Below the pieces are notes generated by a model. That model made no database searches, was not told where the DNA came from, and worked only from the letters and a program-made list of their open reading frames with translations. From positions 248,001 through 312,000 of the forward strand of contig CAWKDK010000028.1 in assembly GCA_963848375.1 (NCBI GenBank): a stretch of 64,000 nucleotides of DNA. The letters are read 5' to 3'. Below are positions 26,970-34,011 of this stretch, in pieces. Numbering within the stretch: position 1 is the first letter of the stretch; each line of letters opens with the position of its first letter. This stretch comes from JAJPJE01 sp963848375 (GTDB taxonomy: Bacteria; Acidobacteriota; Terriglobia; Terriglobales; Acidobacteriaceae). A program made the position numbers and the translations under genes.

Positions 26970-27039
26970 ATTGTTTCTTGGATCCGAAATCTCGCGACAG
27001 ACATCAGTACCCGACTGGTGCAAGCAGGAGGTGCCCTCC

Positions 27040-27537
27040 GTGCTAGGCGTCGGCGAAAAATTCCCCCACTTCTCTCTCATCGCGAATGTCGCTGTGCGAC
27101 AGGAAACGGCATTCATCACGCTTACAGATCATGATCTTCGCGACTTCTGGAAGCTGTACTTCTTCTGGCCCAAAGATTTCACTCCTCTCGCGTTGACTGA
27201 GTTGGTCGCTTTCGCAGCCTTGACCTATGAACTCGGGGAACTACAGGCCCGATGTATAGGCGTCAGCGTCGAATCCGAATATGCGCACCTCGCCTGGCGT
27301 CGGCAAGAGCCAGAGCTCAAAGACTATCCCTTCCCGCTGCTGGCCGATACCAAGCGCGAGCTCTGCGGCGAGTTGGGAATCCTGAATGAACGGGACGGCG
27401 TGGCCGAACGCGCCACGTTCATCGTTGATCCTGAAGACATTATCCAGTTTGTATATGTTCTTGGGATGGAAGTTCCGCGCGACGCTGGAGAAGTGCTGCG
27501 GGTCCTGGCAGATCTACAGGGTGCAAGAAGGCTGTAA
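27040..27537 (+). CDS. Peroxiredoxin-like protein lacking the peroxidatic cysteine
   Basis: A 165-residue AhpC/TSA-type thioredoxin-fold protein. The GTG at 27040 is the likely start: an AGGAGGT sits about 8 nt upstream and the product begins like other peroxiredoxins (LGVGEKFPHFSL). Family landmarks are YFFWPKDFT, ARCIGVSVESEYAHLAWRRQ and PFPLLADTKRELCGELGIL. The active-site signature F-T-F-V-C-P-T-E is here F-T-P-L-A-L-T-E, so the peroxidatic Cys is Ala and the adjacent Pro is Leu. No other frame restores it. A Cys remains in LCGELG. The protein should not reduce peroxides by the standard mechanism and may be a regulator or a redox protein using another thiol. Confidence 0.8.
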   Translation: MLGVGEKFPHFSLIANVAVRQETAFITLTDHDLRDFWKLYFFWPKDFTPLALTELVAFAALTYELGELQARCIGVSVESEYAHLAWRRQEPELKDYPFPLLADTKRELCGELGILNERDGVAERATFIVDPEDIIQFVYVLGMEVPRDAGEVLRVLADLQGARRL

Positions 27538-27630
27538 AACCGCGGGTCCGGGTACGACGGTAACTGGGCCAGCCCTACAAATAGAGATAGCATTTCGACC
27601 TAAGCCGAGTTGTGCGGCTAAGGAGTCGAG

Positions 27631-28155
27631 ATGCGTCATCCTTTGGCAGTGGCAGCTTTCGTTATTGGGCTTGGAGCATTTGCGACCGGCGGCGTTTTTG
27701 CGCAGTCGCTTGGCGACGTCGCACGTCAGCAGAAACAGAATTCCGCGCAGACAAACCCGGCGCCAAAGAAGGTCATCACCGAAGACGACTTGCCCACACA
27801 GGAAACCATCTCCACGGGCAGCAGCGACTCGAAAGCAACGGACGCCTCGAAAGAAGAAAAGCAGGGCGACTCCACTGCCGACAAATTGAAATCGGCCGAC
27901 GACTTCAAGGCAGCCATCCAGGCGCAGAAGCAGAATGTCGATTTACTTCAAAAGCAGGTGGACGACACGAAAGCCTCGGTGCACTTCGTGGAGGCGAACC
28001 GATACTCCAACGGCGTCGAACATAACGAGCGCCAGATACAGAAGCAGAAGGAAGCGGATCGCCTGCAAAAGCAGCTGGATGAGGAAAAATCCAAGCTCCA
28101 GGACATGCAGGAACAGGCTCGCAAGGCCGGCTTCGGCAGCACCGTCTACGAATAA
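27631..28155 (+). CDS. Secreted coiled-coil protein of unknown function
   Basis: A 174-residue protein with a signal peptide (LAVAAFVIGLGAFATGGVFA), then SLGDVARQQKQ, a disordered Ser/Asp/Lys stretch, and a C-terminal coiled coil from about residue 85 (AIQAQKQNVDLLQKQVDDTK, then QKEADRLQKQLDEEKSKLQD). Strong AAGGAG upstream of the ATG. I do not recognise a named family; proteins with this SLGDVARQ start after the signal peptide seem recurrent in acidobacteria, which is recollection and not tested. Likely periplasmic. Convergent with the DUF2461 gene, whose stop follows directly. Confidence 0.72.
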   Translation: MRHPLAVAAFVIGLGAFATGGVFAQSLGDVARQQKQNSAQTNPAPKKVITEDDLPTQETISTGSSDSKATDASKEEKQGDSTADKLKSADDFKAAIQAQKQNVDLLQKQVDDTKASVHFVEANRYSNGVEHNERQIQKQKEADRLQKQLDEEKSKLQDMQEQARKAGFGSTVYE

Positions 28156-28824
28156 TCAGTAGCGAAATCCCAAGGCCTGCGACAGGAACTCAACCAGCGG
28201 GCTAATCTGCTGGCACGCCTTGGTGAAATCCTTCATGAACTTCGGACCGCACACCTGCGCCTCCGAAAACTCCACCAGCGCAATGAAGTCTTTGCGCTTC
28301 AAATCCTCGATCAGCGGATGATCTGCCGCGAATCCACGCGGGGGGCGCGAGAGCAGCGCTCCGTCGAGCGTCAGCTTCGACGCAGCCTTCGTCCATCGCT
28401 CCGGCTTGGCGACGATCGCCTGCCGGATACTATTCAATTGCTTGGATTCTGGCCTCCACGATCCAGCAGCGAGAAAGTACTGGCCGGGCTCGAGGTGAAA
28501 GTAAAAGCCCGGTGCGTGTACGTCCTTCTTTTCGGCTGCATGCCGGAATTGAATTCCAATGTGCGTTTTATAAGGCTGCTTGTTTTCGCTGAAGCGGATA
28601 TCGCGATAGATGCGAAATAACGATCCGCCATTCGGACGCGGGTCGGCCACGATCTGCGCGCTGATATTGTGCAGCGGCTCTGCGGCCTCCGTAATAAAGC
28701 GCAAACAGGGATTGCGCACCAATGATTCAAACCGCGACTTGTTCTTCGCGAACCATTCGCGGCGGTTGTTGCGCTTCAACTGCTTAAGAAAATCGAAGAA
28801 CTCTGAATTAAAGTACGGGCCCAT
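28156..28824 (-). CDS. DUF2461 (TIGR02453-type) protein
   Basis: A 222-residue protein whose N-terminus FDFLKQLKRNNRREWFAKNK and central FRIYRDIRFSENKQPYKTHI are the family signatures. GFYFHLEPGQYFLAAGSW and the C-terminal FTKACQQISPLVEFL are also typical. The biochemical role of DUF2461 is not established. No signal peptide; cytoplasmic. The stop codon abuts the convergent secreted coiled-coil gene. It lies upstream of nothing on its own strand for 40 nt, so it is probably monocistronic or co-transcribed with the amidotransferase gene that precedes it. Confidence 0.88.
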   Translation of the reverse strand: MGPYFNSEFFDFLKQLKRNNRREWFAKNKSRFESLVRNPCLRFITEAAEPLHNISAQIVADPRPNGGSLFRIYRDIRFSENKQPYKTHIGIQFRHAAEKKDVHAPGFYFHLEPGQYFLAAGSWRPESKQLNSIRQAIVAKPERWTKAASKLTLDGALLSRPPRGFAADHPLIEDLKRKDFIALVEFSEAQVCGPKFMKDFTKACQQISPLVEFLSQALGFRY

Positions 28825-28864
28825 TTCTCTTCCTAATTTTGCTTCGCAAACTCGTTAGGCTGTA

Positions 28865-29617
28865 TCAGCGGCGAATCGATTCGAAATCAGGGACAGGCGT
28901 CCGCGGCTGCAGATGACGTTGCCGCGCAGCCTCCAGAAAGCGCTCGAAGATCGCGCGTGACGACGGCTCCTCGTCAAACGTGCGCTCCGGATGCCACTGG
29001 ATACCGAGGACAAAATGGTTGGGCGAAGTGGACTCCACGGCTTCGATGACGTCGTCGTGCGAGCGAGCCACGATGCGCAGCCCATCTCCCACATTCTCGA
29101 TTGCCTGATGATGGCTGGAATTTACCCAGCCTTCCTCCGACTCCCACACCGGCGACAGGATACTGCCGAGCAGCGAATCGGGCTCCAACTGGACCATGTG
29201 CGCTCGCTGCACTCCGCGTCCTTGCGAATGATGGTCGACATGCTGAATCAGGGTGCCGGTGCGCCACACATTCAGGGTCTGCACGCCATAACAAATCCCA
29301 AGAACCGGCTTGCGCATGTTGTACGCGTCCTGCAACAAAAGTTCGTCGGCGTTGTCGCGCTGCGGATCCGCAACAGCGGTCTGGGGGTCGCGAGCGGCGC
29401 CATACTTCTCGGGATCGACATCGGCAGGGCTGCCAGGCAGCAGCACTCCGTCGCAGGTCATCGCAATTTTGGTGATCTCGGCATTGCTGAGTCCCAGATC
29501 AATCGGTACCGGCTCACCGCCGGAGATCTCGATCGCGCAAAGGTATTGCGGCAGAGCCCGCTGGTTGTACTCAGGCTTCTGGGAATGCGGGTAGGGAATT
29601 GCGATCCGGGGACGCAC
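28865..29617 (-). CDS. Class I amidotransferase, peptidase C26 (PuuD-like)
   Basis: A 250-residue glutamine-amidotransferase-like hydrolase. The nucleophile elbow is KPVLGICYGVQTLNV with the catalytic Cys, and VLGIQWHPERTFDEEP supplies the catalytic His and Glu. SSHHQAIENVGDGLRIVARS is the PuuD/gamma-glutamyl-GABA hydrolase motif. Substrates in the family are gamma-glutamyl amides from polyamine breakdown, but no puu genes are next to it, so the exact substrate is open. Start is a GTG. Forty nt lie between its stop and the DUF2461 start on the same strand. Confidence 0.88.
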   Translation of the reverse strand: MRPRIAIPYPHSQKPEYNQRALPQYLCAIEISGGEPVPIDLGLSNAEITKIAMTCDGVLLPGSPADVDPEKYGAARDPQTAVADPQRDNADELLLQDAYNMRKPVLGICYGVQTLNVWRTGTLIQHVDHHSQGRGVQRAHMVQLEPDSLLGSILSPVWESEEGWVNSSHHQAIENVGDGLRIVARSHDDVIEAVESTSPNHFVLGIQWHPERTFDEEPSSRAIFERFLEAARQRHLQPRTPVPDFESIRR

Positions 29618-29699
29618 TGTTTACCTCATAGATAGTCTACCCCGGCCGGGCTTGGAAATATTCACAGCTGGTTCGTCTTTCGGGAGCATGCGATTTCGC

Positions 29700-29739
29700 T
29701 TGACGCTCTTCCTTCGCGCATACATACTGGTTGGTATGT
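29700..29739 (+). promoter_or_regulatory. tetR promoter with palindromic operator
   Basis: TTGACG (29700-29705) and CATACT (29723-29728) are separated by exactly 17 nt. ACATAC at 29722-29727 and GTATGT at 29734-29739 form an 18-bp dyad that overlaps the -10 and runs into the ATG at 29736. Read on the minus strand, 29738-29726 is CATACCAACCAGT, identical to 30408-30420 upstream of the DUF899 gene. The predicted transcription start lies at or within a base or two of the ATG, so the message may be leaderless. Interpretation: autoregulation by the TetR protein. Confidence 0.65.
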
Positions 29740-30387
29740 TGACGGCGACAAAGACACGCGGTAAACGCGCCAATGCGGTTCGCTCCCGTGATCCGGAACG
29801 CACCCGTCAGCACTTGCTTCAGGCGGCTTTCCAGGAGATGTACAAGTCTGGCTATCAGAGCGCCGACCTCGATGCGATTCTGGGGAAAGCCGGAGTTACC
29901 AAGGGCGCTCTTTATCATCACTTCGAGAACAAAGAGGCACTGGGCTACGCGGTCATCGAGGAAGTTATTACAGCGATGACGCGAGAGAAATGGCTACGGC
30001 CGCTGGAGAACGCACGAAATCCGATCGATGCTCTGATTGGAATCTTCGCGACAGCGCCTCTAAAAATGGAAGATATTCGTGGGGGCTGTCCCCTGAATAA
30101 TCTTGCGCAGGAGATGTCGTCGCTGCATGAGGGATTCCGCAAACGAATCGCTAAGGGATTTGCTATCTGGCATGACGCTATCGCAAACGGTCTCCGCGAG
30201 GGCCAGAAGGCAAAACAGGTCCGCCAGCGATATCGATCCAGAAGAAACCGCAACCTTCATCATGGCACTCTATGAGGGATATGTATCTCTCTCGAAGAAT
30301 TCCCACGATCCGAAGCTCATGGGGTCCGGACACAACAGTTTAATCAGGTACCTGGAATCCTTGCGCGACCCGCGAACGCGCAAGTGA
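29736..30387 (+). CDS. TetR-family transcriptional repressor, one frameshift
   Basis: The DNA-binding domain reads TRQHLLQAAFQEMYKSGYQS then GVTKGALYHHFENKEALGY, a classic TetR helix-turn-helix. The ligand domain includes DIRGGCPLNNLAQEMSSL, the C-P-L-x-N-L motif shared by a TetR subgroup. As written the frame ends early after a run of Arg. Dropping one C at 30224-30225 gives VRSDIDPEETATFIMALYEG and a stop at 30387, restoring a normal 216-residue protein. I use the ATG at 29736; ATGs at 29652 and 29688 would add residues unlike the family. It probably controls itself and the downstream DUF899 gene. Confidence 0.85.
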
Positions 30388-30407
30388 CTTTTTCTTTTAG
30401 CTAGCGT

Positions 30408-30428
30408 CATACCAACCAGTCGGTTTGT
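30408..30428 (+). promoter_or_regulatory. Second TetR operator, upstream of DUF899 gene
   Basis: The dyad ACCAACC-AGTC-GGTTTGT (30411-30428, one mismatched pair) lies 50 nt before the DUF899 start. Its left part with flanking bases, CATACCAACCAGT (30408-30420), is identical to the reverse strand of the operator in front of tetR. Two exact 13-mers on either side of a TetR gene in a 700-bp span are very unlikely by chance and mark a local regulon. I do not see a clear promoter hexamer pair beside it. Confidence 0.68.
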
Positions 30429-30478
30429 AGCGAGTTTTTAGGTCGGGCCACCCGAACTCATCCGCAGGAGAAATCACG

Positions 30479-31453
30479 ATGTGCCCAGAATGCTTCACCA
30501 CGGCGGCCATGATCTTTGCAGGCGCAACCTCCACCGGAGGCCTCGGCGCGCTCGTCATGAAAAAACTTGGATTTAAGGGCCCCGCTCAAAACGCTGCAAG
30601 CCCTGACGAACCAACTCACATTCCCGCACAGGAGAACAGCATGTCAGAAGTACTCACCAGCACAGGAATTGCCGACCATAAGATCGTCAGCCCCGAACAG
30701 TGGTTGGAACAACGAAAACAACTTCTTGCCAAAGAGAAGGAATTAACCCGCTTGCGCGACGAAATCAACCGCCAGCGCCTTGAGTTGCCCTGGGAGAGAG
30801 TCGAAAAGCAATACGCTTTCAAAAGTCCCGAGGGAGAAGAAACTCTCGCCGATCTATTCGGCGGAAGAAGTCAGCTGATCATCTATCACTTCATGCTCGG
30901 TCCCGGATGGCAAGAAGGCTGCGTCGGCTGCTCCTTTCTCGCAGACCACATCGGCGGAGCGCTTGTGCATCTTGAGAATCACGATGTCTCGCTTGTAGTC
31001 GTCTCCCGCGCTCCTCTCGCCGAGATCGAAGCCTACAAGAAGCGTATGGGATGGAACTTCAAGTGGGTCTCGTCCTATCGAAGCGACTTTAACTACGACT
31101 ATCACGTCTCGTTCACTCCGGAGCAAGCTGCGACCGGAAAGGTGTACTACAACTACGACGCCCGCGACTTCGTGAGCGAGGAACTGGCTGGAGCGAGCGC
31201 CTTTTACAAGACCGATTCCGGCGAGATCTTTCACACCTACTCCAATTACGCGCGTGGCGGCGAGATGTTCCTGGGGACCTACAACTTTCTCGACATCGCG
31301 CCCAAGGGCCGGAATGAAACCGGTCCGCGATTCGATATGGGTGACTGGCTACGGCACCATGATCGCTATGGAGCCGGCGGACACGTGGACGCGACCGGGC
31401 GCTACCACGAAGAAAAATCCGAGTGCTGCCACGAGAAGCAGGCAGCGCACTGA
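30479..31453 (+). CDS. DUF899 thioredoxin-like protein with extra N-terminal segment
   Basis: A 324-residue protein. Residues from about 64 onward are DUF899: DHKIVSPEQWLEQRKQLLAK, YHFMLGPGWQEGCVGCSFLA with the CxxC motif of the thioredoxin-like active site, and DIAPKGRNE near the end. The first 54 residues (MCPECFTTAAMIFAGATSTG then GLGAL) resemble a separate small Cys-containing membrane peptide. An internal ATG at 30641 with AGGAGAA directly upstream is where DUF899 proteins usually begin. So either a fusion occurred or two ORFs share a frame. Likely a redox or dithiol hydratase-like role; the reaction is not established. Regulation by the adjacent TetR protein is indicated by the operator at 30408-30428. 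Confidence 0.82.
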   Translation: MCPECFTTAAMIFAGATSTGGLGALVMKKLGFKGPAQNAASPDEPTHIPAQENSMSEVLTSTGIADHKIVSPEQWLEQRKQLLAKEKELTRLRDEINRQRLELPWERVEKQYAFKSPEGEETLADLFGGRSQLIIYHFMLGPGWQEGCVGCSFLADHIGGALVHLENHDVSLVVVSRAPLAEIEAYKKRMGWNFKWVSSYRSDFNYDYHVSFTPEQAATGKVYYNYDARDFVSEELAGASAFYKTDSGEIFHTYSNYARGGEMFLGTYNFLDIAPKGRNETGPRFDMGDWLRHHDRYGAGGHVDATGRYHEEKSECCHEKQAAH

Positions 31454-31478
31454 GCTCAACAACTCACATCGACAACGA

Positions 31479-31510
31479 GGGCGGCGTTAAGATGGGCGCC
31501 GTCCTATTCT
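31479..31510 (+). terminator. Possible intrinsic terminator after DUF899 gene
   Basis: GGGCGGCG (31479-31486) can pair with CGCCGTCC (31497-31504), 8 pairs with one G-T wobble and a 10-nt loop, followed by the moderately T-rich TATTCTTTG. It lies 26 nt after the DUF899 stop. The T tract is interrupted, so the call is tentative. Confidence 0.35.
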
Positions 31511-31543
31511 TTGTCCCGCACCCCCTATAATCGCTCGATAGTC

Positions 31544-32302
31544 ATGCGCAACCTTGCCATCACCCTGGCTCTCTCCCTCAGCTTCGGCTTGCATGCGCAG
31601 ACCGTCGACGAGGTCATAGCCAAAGCTCTCGCTGCCCGCGGCGGCATCCCGGCGATCAGGGCAATTCATTCCCAGCGACTCACCGGGCACATCTCGTTCG
31701 CCCTAGCGCCATCCGGCCCCTTCCTCGTCGAGATCAAGCGCCCGGGCAAGATGCGCGAAGAGATCGGTATCGGAGCCAAGACACTCATTCAGACCACGGA
31801 CGGCATCTCCGGCTGGAAGCTGATGATCACCAATGGAACTGGCGATCCGGTCGCACTCACGTCAGGGGAAGTCCGCAACATGGCCGGCGGCGCGGATATC
31901 GACGGTCCGCTGCTCGACTACGGCAAGAAGGGCAACAAAGTCGAACTGATCGGCAAAGAGAAGGTCGGCGACAAAGATGCGTACAAGTTGAAGGTCACCG
32001 ATAAGACCGGCGACGTCCGCTACGACTACATCGACGCGAACTCCTTCCTGGAAATCAAGTGGGAAGGACAGGTTGAGAATGCTGGCGAGAAAAACACTTT
32101 CGCCTCGTACTTCTCCGATTACAGAAAAGTAAATGGCGTGATGTTCGCGTTCTTGATCACCTCGGGAACTGCTGACCATCCCGATGGGCAAAAGATCGTC
32201 TTCGACAAGGTCGAGGTGAATGTCCCACTCGAGGATTCGCTGTTCGGTAAGCCCGCAGCATCGAAGGCAAGTGGCCCGGGCCAGGCACCTGTTTCGCGCT
32301 AA
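31544..32302 (+). CDS. Secreted LolA-like lipoprotein-carrier-fold protein
   Basis: About 252 residues. A signal peptide (MRNLAITLALSLSFGLHAQ) is followed by TVDEVIAKALAARGGIPAIR, the start typical of LolA-like periplasmic proteins of acidobacteria and related phyla, then beta-strand-rich sequence such as TLIQTTDGISGWKLMITNG and DAYKLKVTDKTGDVRYDYID. I use the ATG at 31544 because it opens the signal peptide; an upstream in-frame ATG at 31511 adds unlikely residues. Probably binds lipid-like ligands in the periplasm. Not the true LolA, as no LolCDE genes are near. Confidence 0.68.
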   Translation: MRNLAITLALSLSFGLHAQTVDEVIAKALAARGGIPAIRAIHSQRLTGHISFALAPSGPFLVEIKRPGKMREEIGIGAKTLIQTTDGISGWKLMITNGTGDPVALTSGEVRNMAGGADIDGPLLDYGKKGNKVELIGKEKVGDKDAYKLKVTDKTGDVRYDYIDANSFLEIKWEGQVENAGEKNTFASYFSDYRKVNGVMFAFLITSGTADHPDGQKIVFDKVEVNVPLEDSLFGKPAASKASGPGQAPVSR

Positions 32303-32393
32303 AATTGACGCCGCAATCCATGCACCCTAGAATTCAGAGAAGCATCTCATTCAGTAAGCGTCTTCAAAGTGTGGTTTAGACAAGGGAGTCCCA

Positions 32394-32705
32394 GTGCCGC
32401 TGTACGAATACCAGTGCACAAAATGTAAACACGTATTTGAAAAGATCCGGAAGTTCTCGGATCCTCCCATAACCGAATGCCCTAAGTGTGGGGACAAGGT
32501 CGAGCAGCTTCTCTCCGCACCGGCCATCCAGTTCAAGGGAGCTGGTTGGTACGTCACCGACTACGCAAAAAAATCCGGCTCCCCCGCTGGAAATGGCAAG
32601 AGCTCGGAAGCGAAAGCGTCAGAAAGCAAATCTTCCGAGTCAAAATCTTCCGAGACGAAATCGGAAACGAAGAAGTCCGATAACAGCTCCTCGAAGAAAG
32701 ACTAG
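32394..32705 (+). CDS. FmdB-family zinc-ribbon protein
   Basis: A 103-residue protein. The N-terminal zinc ribbon is PLYEYQCTKCKHVFEKIRKF then ECPKCGDKVEQLL, two CxxC pairs, as in FmdB regulatory proteins. The FKGAGWYVTDYA segment is also characteristic. The last 40 residues are a Lys/Ser/Glu low-complexity tail. GTG start. The family name comes from a putative regulator of formamidase; the molecular role is not settled. Small, cytoplasmic, possibly nucleic-acid binding. Confidence 0.88.
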   Translation: MPLYEYQCTKCKHVFEKIRKFSDPPITECPKCGDKVEQLLSAPAIQFKGAGWYVTDYAKKSGSPAGNGKSSEAKASESKSSESKSSETKSETKKSDNSSSKKD

Positions 32706-32742
32706 CCACTCATAAATAGATCTGGTCGACGCGGATCATACT

Positions 32743-33159
32743 TCAGGCCGCGCGACGCGCAGGGACCTTTGCGCCACTGCGACGTGCCTTTGAAAGACCA
32801 ATAGCGATCGCCTGTTTGCGATTCTTATGTTCGCCGCGCTTCAGATGGCGCATTTCGGTCGCAACCTCCTGCTGAGCTTTTCGACTAGAGCGCTTACGAC
32901 TTGCTTTTCTGCCACTACGACTGGCTGTAGCACGACCGCTGCGATTGCTGCGGCTGCGGGTGCTCTGATTCCGATTGCTACCGCGTTTCCTCGCGGTCGC
33001 ACGCGACCTGGTCCGGGTGGATTTCTTGCGCGCTGTTACCGACTTGCGGCCAGACCGCGCGCGGGCAGTTGCGCCTCGAGTGGATTTTCTGCGTGTACGC
33101 GTAGACTTCGTGCCGGCCTTTCTCCCACCGCGACTGGTCGACTTCTTCGTTGCTGCCAT
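32743..33159 (-). CDS. Histone-like Lys/Arg-rich protein with DUF6496-like C-terminus
   Basis: A 138-residue protein, about 40% Lys+Arg by eye. Residues 1-95 are a disordered (S/T/A)(R/K)-rich tail like bacterial histone H1/Hc1-type nucleoid proteins (TARKKSTRTRSRATARKRGS). Residues 100-138 read EMRHLKRGEHKNRKQAIAIG then LSKARRSGAKVPA, which matches the small DUF6496-type motif with its K-Q-A-I-A-I-x-L-S-x-A-R signature. Such proteins probably bind DNA nonspecifically and compact it. It is divergent from a membrane-protein gene and near an ATP-dependent ligase, suggesting a stress or stationary-phase nucleoid context. The upstream region is unusually dense in dyads. Confidence 0.8.
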   Translation of the reverse strand: MAATKKSTSRGGRKAGTKSTRTRRKSTRGATARARSGRKSVTARKKSTRTRSRATARKRGSNRNQSTRSRSNRSGRATASRSGRKASRKRSSRKAQQEVATEMRHLKRGEHKNRKQAIAIGLSKARRSGAKVPARRAA

Positions 33160-33188
33160 TGGTATTCTCTCCTTGTGGTGTTACCGCG

Positions 33189-33304
33189 TACGCACTTTCA
33201 CGTTCGCGTACTCAATGTGAATCAGCCAAAGTGCGTAGGGTTGTGCGTAAACGGTGTACATTCATGTTCACGCGCAGCACGCGTCATCGTGAAATGCATT
33301 TCAC
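33189..33304. promoter_or_regulatory. Dense array of dyad symmetries in divergent promoter region
   Basis: Several symmetric elements lie in the 168-bp gap between the histone-like gene and a membrane-protein gene. A perfect 16-bp palindrome GTGAAATGCATTTCAC is at 33289-33304, 23 nt before the TTG start. A near-palindrome GTGTACATTCATGTTCAC is at 33254-33271. A 10-bp inverted repeat TACGCACTTT / AAAGTGCGTA is at 33189-33198 and 33228-33237, and a further GTGCGTA is at 33243-33249. Such clustering suggests binding sites for one or more dimeric regulators controlling both genes. Confidence 0.6.
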
Positions 33305-33327
33305 TTGATTGACGAAGGAGGGTCCAA

Positions 33328-34002
33328 TTGTTCGTCGGCCATTACGGCGTAAGTTTTGTCGCGAAAGCGCATCGCCGGGAAATTCCGTTGTGGCTTCTGT
33401 TTATCGCGGTGCAATTGATTGATGTCTTCTGGGCAATCTTCGTCCTGTCGGGAATCGAGAAAGTGCGCATAGTGCCGGGGTATACCGCGTCGAGTCCGTT
33501 GGATCTTTACTACATGCCCTACACTCACAGTCTGCTTGGGGCGGCACTATGGTCAATCGCGTTCGGCGTGATTTGCGTTTTCATCTATCGATGGAATCGT
33601 GCGGTGGGCGTGATTACAGGACTTGCAGTGTTCTCCCACTGGGTGCTCGATCTCCTCGTGCATCGGCCTGACCTTGCGCTCTACGACAGCCACATGAAAA
33701 TGGGACTCGGCTTGTGGAACTACAAATGGCCGGAGTTCATCCTCGAAGCGCTGTTTCTGTTCATCGGCATCTACACCTATATGCGGTCGACCCGCGCGAA
33801 TGGAAATATTGGACGGTATGGCTTCATCGTGTTCGGAATCGTAATGCTCGCGATCCAGGTGTTGCCGTTCTACACGCCTCCACCGTCGTCGGGCAATATG
33901 GTCGCGATTTCGGCGCTATTTGCTTACGTACTCTTTGCCGCGATCGCCGCATGGCTCGAGCGTAAACGCGTACCTGAACCGAAGAGCGCCGCTTCGTCCT
34001 GA
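33328..34002 (+). CDS. Polytopic membrane protein of unknown function
   Basis: A 224-residue protein with about six helices. Conserved-looking polar positions near the start (GHYGVSFVAKAHRREIP) and PYTHSLLGAALWS then FSHWVLDLLVHRPDL include several His and Asp residues, in a pattern resembling YdjM/LexA-regulated-type integral membrane hydrolases. That resemblance is inference. The TTG start has GGAGGG 6 nt upstream. The end lies 9 nt before the DNA ligase start, so the two are co-transcribed. A 16-bp perfect palindrome stands directly upstream. Confidence 0.65.
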   Translation: MFVGHYGVSFVAKAHRREIPLWLLFIAVQLIDVFWAIFVLSGIEKVRIVPGYTASSPLDLYYMPYTHSLLGAALWSIAFGVICVFIYRWNRAVGVITGLAVFSHWVLDLLVHRPDLALYDSHMKMGLGLWNYKWPEFILEALFLFIGIYTYMRSTRANGNIGRYGFIVFGIVMLAIQVLPFYTPPPSSGNMVAISALFAYVLFAAIAAWLERKRVPEPKSAASS

Positions 34003-34011
34003 CCAACTTGC

